Origin: Rubrivivax sp.
GTDB lineage: Bacteria; Pseudomonadota; Gammaproteobacteria; Burkholderiales; Burkholderiaceae_C
Direction of reading: 5' to 3'
Length of the DNA stretch: 9,106 nt
NCBI GenBank assembly: GCA_020851615.1
Contig: JADZCL010000160.1
Span: forward strand, 1 to 9,106
Made by a program: the position numbers and the translations under genes. The notes under the pieces were generated by a model, which was not told where the DNA came from, made no database searches, and saw only the letters and a list, made by a program, of their open reading frames with translations. Positions 6,648-9,106 of this stretch are shown piece after piece; position 1 is the stretch's first letter; every line of letters starts with the position of its first letter.

Positions 6648-8386
6648 GCAGCGGCCTCGGCCGGCGCCGGTGCAGCCCGCTGCAACGCCTGCGGTGCGCT
6701 CACGCCCAGCACGGCCAGCCCGTTGTGCAGCACCTGCCGGGTGGCGGCCAGCAGCGCCATGCGGGCGCGCGTGAGCGCCGCGTCCTCGCCGAGGAAGCGC
6801 TCGGCGGCGTACCAGGCGTGCAGCGCGGCGGCCAGCTCGCGCAGGTAGAAGGCCACGTCATGCGGGGCCAGCTCGGCGGTGGCGCGGCCGAGCATGTCGC
6901 CGTAGTCGGCCAGTCGCAGCAGCAGCGCCTGTTCGGTGGGCGCCACCAGCAGCGACAGATCGGCGCCGGCGAGCGCCGCGTCGGTGGCCTCGCCCCCCTT
7001 GCCACGGTACTGGGCCAGCACCGAGCAGATGCGGGCATGCGCGTACTGGACGTAGAAGACCGGGTTCTCGTCGCTCTGCGCCAGCGCGAGGTCGACGTCG
7101 AAGACGAACTCGGTGTCTGCCTTGCGCGAGATGAGGAAGAAGCGCACCGCGTCGCGGCTGGTCCACTCGACCAGGTCGCGCAGCGTGACGTAGCTGCCTG
7201 CGCGCTTGGAGATCTTGACCTCCTGCCCGCCGCGCATGACGGTCACCATCTTGTGCAGCACGTATTCCGGGAAGCCGGGCGGGATGCCGATCGAGAGGGC
7301 CTGCAGGCCCGCGCGCACGCGGGCGATGGTGCCGTGGTGGTCGCTGCCCTGGACGTTGATGACCTGGGCGAAGCCGCGCTCGAACTTGTCGACGTGGTAG
7401 GCCACGTCGGGGACGAAGTAGGTGTAGGCCGCAGCGTCGCTGCCCGCGGGCGCCGACCTGCGCATCACGCGGTCCTTGTCGTCGCCGAAGTCGGTGCTGC
7501 GCAGCCACAGCGCGCCGTCGCGCTCGTAGGTGTGGCCACTGGCGACCAGGCGCTCCACCGTGGCCTGCACGCGCCCGCTCGTGTAGAGGCCGGACTCGAG
7601 GAAGTAGCGGTCAAAGCGCAGCCCGAAGGCCTGCAGGTCCAGGTCCTGCTCGTGGCGCAGGTAGGCCACCGCGAACTGCCGGATGCCGTCCAGGTCATCG
7701 GCATCGCCGCTGGCGGTGAAGGCGCGGTCGTCGGCCTGCACGGTTGCCTTGGCGCGGAAGGCGTCGGCGATGTCCTGGATGTACTCGCCGTTGTAGGCCG
7801 CCTCGGGCCACCCCGGGGCGCCCGGCGTCAGGCCGCGCAGCCGGCACTGCGTCGATTGCGCCAGCGTGGCGATCTGCGCGCCGGCGTCGTTGTAATAGAA
7901 CTCACGATGGACCGGGTGGCCCTGGCTGGCAAACAGGTTGCACAGCGCGTCGCCGAGGGCGGCCTGCCGTGCGTGCCCGACGTGCAGCGGTCCGGTCGGA
8001 TTGGCCGAGACGAACTCGACCATCACGCGCTGGCCGTTCGTGGGCTGCTGGCCGAAGGCCGCTCCCGCGGCCAGCACCTCGGCCACGACGCGCTGGCGGG
8101 CATCGGCCGTCAGGCGCAGGTTGACGAAGCCCGGGCCGGCGATCTCGAGCGCGCTCACCCAGCGCTGCACGGCGGGCTCCGCACGCAGGGCATCGACCAG
8201 CGCCTGTGCGATCTCGCGCGGGTTCTTCTTCAACTGGCGCGCCAGCGGCATCGCCGCGGTGATCGCCAGGTCGCCATGGGCGGCCTGCCGGGGCGACTCG
8301 AAGGCCGCCGGCGGCGCCGCCGCGGGTGCCAGCCGCGCCAGCGCCCGCGCCAGGGCCTGCTGCAGCTCCTGCTTGGCTTGAATCAT
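6644..8386 (-). CDS. argS: Arginine--tRNA ligase
   Basis: Class I aminoacyl-tRNA synthetase (580 aa, normal length) that charges tRNA-Arg in the cytoplasm. The N-terminal Add1 domain (about 1-110) recognises the tRNA D-loop. The HIGH motif appears as HVGH at 135-138 within [19 protein letters not shown] is represented by KISK at 391-394 (VKISKRAG), an ArgRS-typical variant. The family segment [19 protein letters not shown] is at 321-339, and the C-terminal alpha-helical anticodon-binding (DALR) domain runs from about 445 to the end with an Ala-rich tail. The ATG at 8386 fits the family N-terminus. No Shine-Dalgarno precedes it; instead a -10-like box ends six bases upstream. First gene of the argS-SPOR-dsbA transcript. 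Confidence 0.98.
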   Translation of the reverse strand: MIQAKQELQQALARALARLAPAAAPPAAFESPRQAAHGDLAITAAMPLARQLKKNPREIAQALVDALRAEPAVQRWVSALEIAGPGFVNLRLTADARQRVVAEVLAAGAAFGQQPTNGQRVMVEFVSANPTGPLHVGHARQAALGDALCNLFASQGHPVHREFYYNDAGAQIATLAQSTQCRLRGLTPGAPGWPEAAYNGEYIQDIADAFRAKATVQADDRAFTASGDADDLDGIRQFAVAYLRHEQDLDLQAFGLRFDRYFLESGLYTSGRVQATVERLVASGHTYERDGALWLRSTDFGDDKDRVMRRSAPAGSDAAAYTYFVPDVAYHVDKFERGFAQVINVQGSDHHGTIARVRAGLQALSIGIPPGFPEYVLHKMVTVMRGGQEVKISKRAGSYVTLRDLVEWTSRDAVRFFLISRKADTEFVFDVDLALAQSDENPVFYVQYAHARICSVLAQYRGKGGEATDAALAGADLSLLVAPTEQALLLRLADYGDMLGRATAELAPHDVAFYLRELAAALHAWYAAERFLGEDAALTRARMALLAATRQVLHNGLAVLGVSAPQALQRAAPAPAEAAA

Positions 8387-8392
8387 CGGGGC

Positions 8393-8398
8393 ATTCTA
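8393..8398 (-). promoter_or_regulatory. Candidate -10 box immediately before argS
   Basis: On the minus strand TAGAAT is followed by six bases (GCCCCG) and then the argS ATG. A transcript from this box would begin at or within a base or two of the ATG, that is, nearly leaderless. No good -35 hexamer is seen at 16-18 bp. The same octamer, TAGAATGC, occurs before lptA at 5150-5143 and nowhere else that I noticed in the window, which supports both as promoter elements. Confidence 0.4.
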
Positions 8399-8421
8399 CG
8401 TTTCGAGGCCTGCGGCCCACG

Positions 8422-8481
8422 GCAGCGGCCCCGGCACCGGGCGCTGCGGGGCGCGTTGCGGCGGGGCGGGAATGCGCCCCG
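8422..8481. promoter_or_regulatory. Two adjacent hairpins between divergent argS and kinase genes
   Basis: The first stem pairs GCAGC (8422-8426) plus GCCC (8428-8431) with GGGC (8439-8442) plus GCTGC (8443-8447), leaving one bulged G and a 7-nt loop. The second pairs CGGGGCGC (8447-8454) with GCGCCCCG (8474-8481), a perfect 8-bp stem with a 19-nt loop. They lie upstream of the putative argS start, so they could be DNA operator sites or structures in the kinase 5' leader. GC-rich DNA makes such pairing common by chance. The surrounding 181 bp otherwise hold only the argS -10 candidate and alternative kinase starts. Confidence 0.25.
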
Positions 8482-8567
8482 TTTGCCGCGTTGTTCGGTG
8501 CACCATGGCGGGGGTGGCTTGGCCGATGATGGCGGGGCTGGCCGTGCTAGACGGCCCAGCGCAAGCC

Positions 8568-9106
8568 ATGACCGCACCGCTGCCCTCCGCCCACGCCGCC
8601 CCGGCCGAACTGCCGCCGCAGATCGGCAAGTACCGCGTGCTTGCACGGCTGGGTGAGGGCGCAACGAGCGAGGTCTTCCTCGTCCGCGACGAGTTCCGTG
8701 GCTGCAACCTGGCCGTCAAGCGTGTGCGCCTGGGGCTGCTCCCCGAGTCGCGCGAGTCGCATTTCCAGCGCCGCTTCTTCGCGGCCGAGGCCGCGCTGGT
8801 GGGGCGGCTGAACCACCCCAACGTGGTGCAGATCCTGGATGCGGTGGCCGAGGACGCGGCGCCCTACCTGGTGATGGAGTACGTCGAGGGCGTGACGCTG
8901 CGGCGCTTCTGTCGCGCCGACGCCTTGCTGCCGCTGGACCAGATCGTCGAGATCGGTTTCAAGTGCGCGATGGCGCTGGCCTACGTCTATCGGCAAGGCG
9001 TGATCCACCGCGATGTCAAGCCCGCCAACCTGCTGGCGGTGCTGGATGGCGACCAGGTCGTGGACGTGAAGATCACCGACTTCGGCAGCGCCTTCAACCA
9101 GACCTC
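8568..9106 (+). CDS. Hanks-type serine/threonine protein kinase (N-terminal part; continues past the window)
   Basis: The frame is open to the window edge: 179 residues and no stop. It is the N-lobe and catalytic loop of a eukaryotic-like Ser/Thr kinase. Present are the glycine loop LGEGATSEVF (28-37), the ATP-anchoring Lys51 in AVK, Glu74 as probable helix-C partner, the hinge LVMEYVEG (101-108), the catalytic loop HRDVKPANLL (147-156; catalytic Asp149, Asn154) and the DFG metal site (171-173). All key residues are intact, so the kinase is predicted active. Substrates and the C-terminal region are out of view. The start is uncertain: ATG 8568 lacks a Shine-Dalgarno, and in-frame ATGs at 8505, 8526 and 8529 would add 13-21 residues. 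8568 is favoured because the kinase fold begins about 20 residues later. It is divergent from argS. Confidence 0.92.
   Translation, partial: MTAPLPSAHAAPAELPPQIGKYRVLARLGEGATSEVFLVRDEFRGCNLAVKRVRLGLLPESRESHFQRRFFAAEAALVGRLNHPNVVQILDAVAEDAAPYLVMEYVEGVTLRRFCRADALLPLDQIVEIGFKCAMALAYVYRQGVIHRDVKPANLLAVLDGDQVVDVKITDFGSAFNQT

Noticed and set aside
6725..8656. A 643-codon open frame on the + strand opposite argS.
   Set aside because: It is antisense to a certain argS gene, has no recognisable domain, and its length follows from codon bias in high-GC DNA.
8547..9008. A 153-codon minus-strand open frame overlapping the kinase start.
   Set aside because: The + strand here encodes every canonical kinase motif, so the opposite frame is a shadow.

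Overview
The window is very GC-rich, densely coding DNA. It reads as the chromosome of a Burkholderiales-type betaproteobacterium. That guess rests on the strong G/C third-position bias, the Ala/Arg-rich proteins, the closeness of the proteins to betaproteobacterial forms as I recall them, and the argS - SPOR protein - dsbA order. It is an inference from composition and gene order, not a database result.

Layout. At the left edge is the last 21 codons of a hydrophobic protein on the + strand, followed two bases later by a tandem universal stress protein (69-896). These converge on a long minus-strand block, read here in transcription order from right to left. First comes argS (arginyl-tRNA synthetase), overlapped by a membrane-anchored SPOR-domain protein, then a DsbA-type periplasmic thiol oxidase. 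After a 151-bp gap with a plausible promoter come lptA, lptB, rpoN (sigma-54) and an RlmL-type THUMP rRNA methyltransferase, joined by 1-base overlaps or a 2-base gap. Divergent from argS, across a 181-bp hairpin-rich intergenic region, a serine/threonine protein kinase starts on the + strand and runs off the right edge.

How the genes work together. LptA and LptB belong to the lipopolysaccharide transport machine: LptB is the cytoplasmic ATPase, LptA the periplasmic bridge. The lptAB-rpoN linkage is a conserved proteobacterial arrangement. Two features of this copy stand out. lptC/kdsC are not upstream of lptA, and hpf/ptsN are not downstream of rpoN; the rRNA methyltransferase sits there instead. 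DsbA and the SPOR protein are both envelope proteins (disulfide formation; peptidoglycan binding and division). They appear co-transcribed with argS.

I found no IS element, tRNA, rRNA, CRISPR array, phage gene or defence system, and no convincing previously undescribed system. The observations worth checking are small: a possible leaderless argS transcript, a -10 box bracketed by two GCATGC palindromes before lptA, the shortened lpt-rpoN cluster, a twin-arginine-like signal on DsbA, and the start site and hairpins of the kinase.
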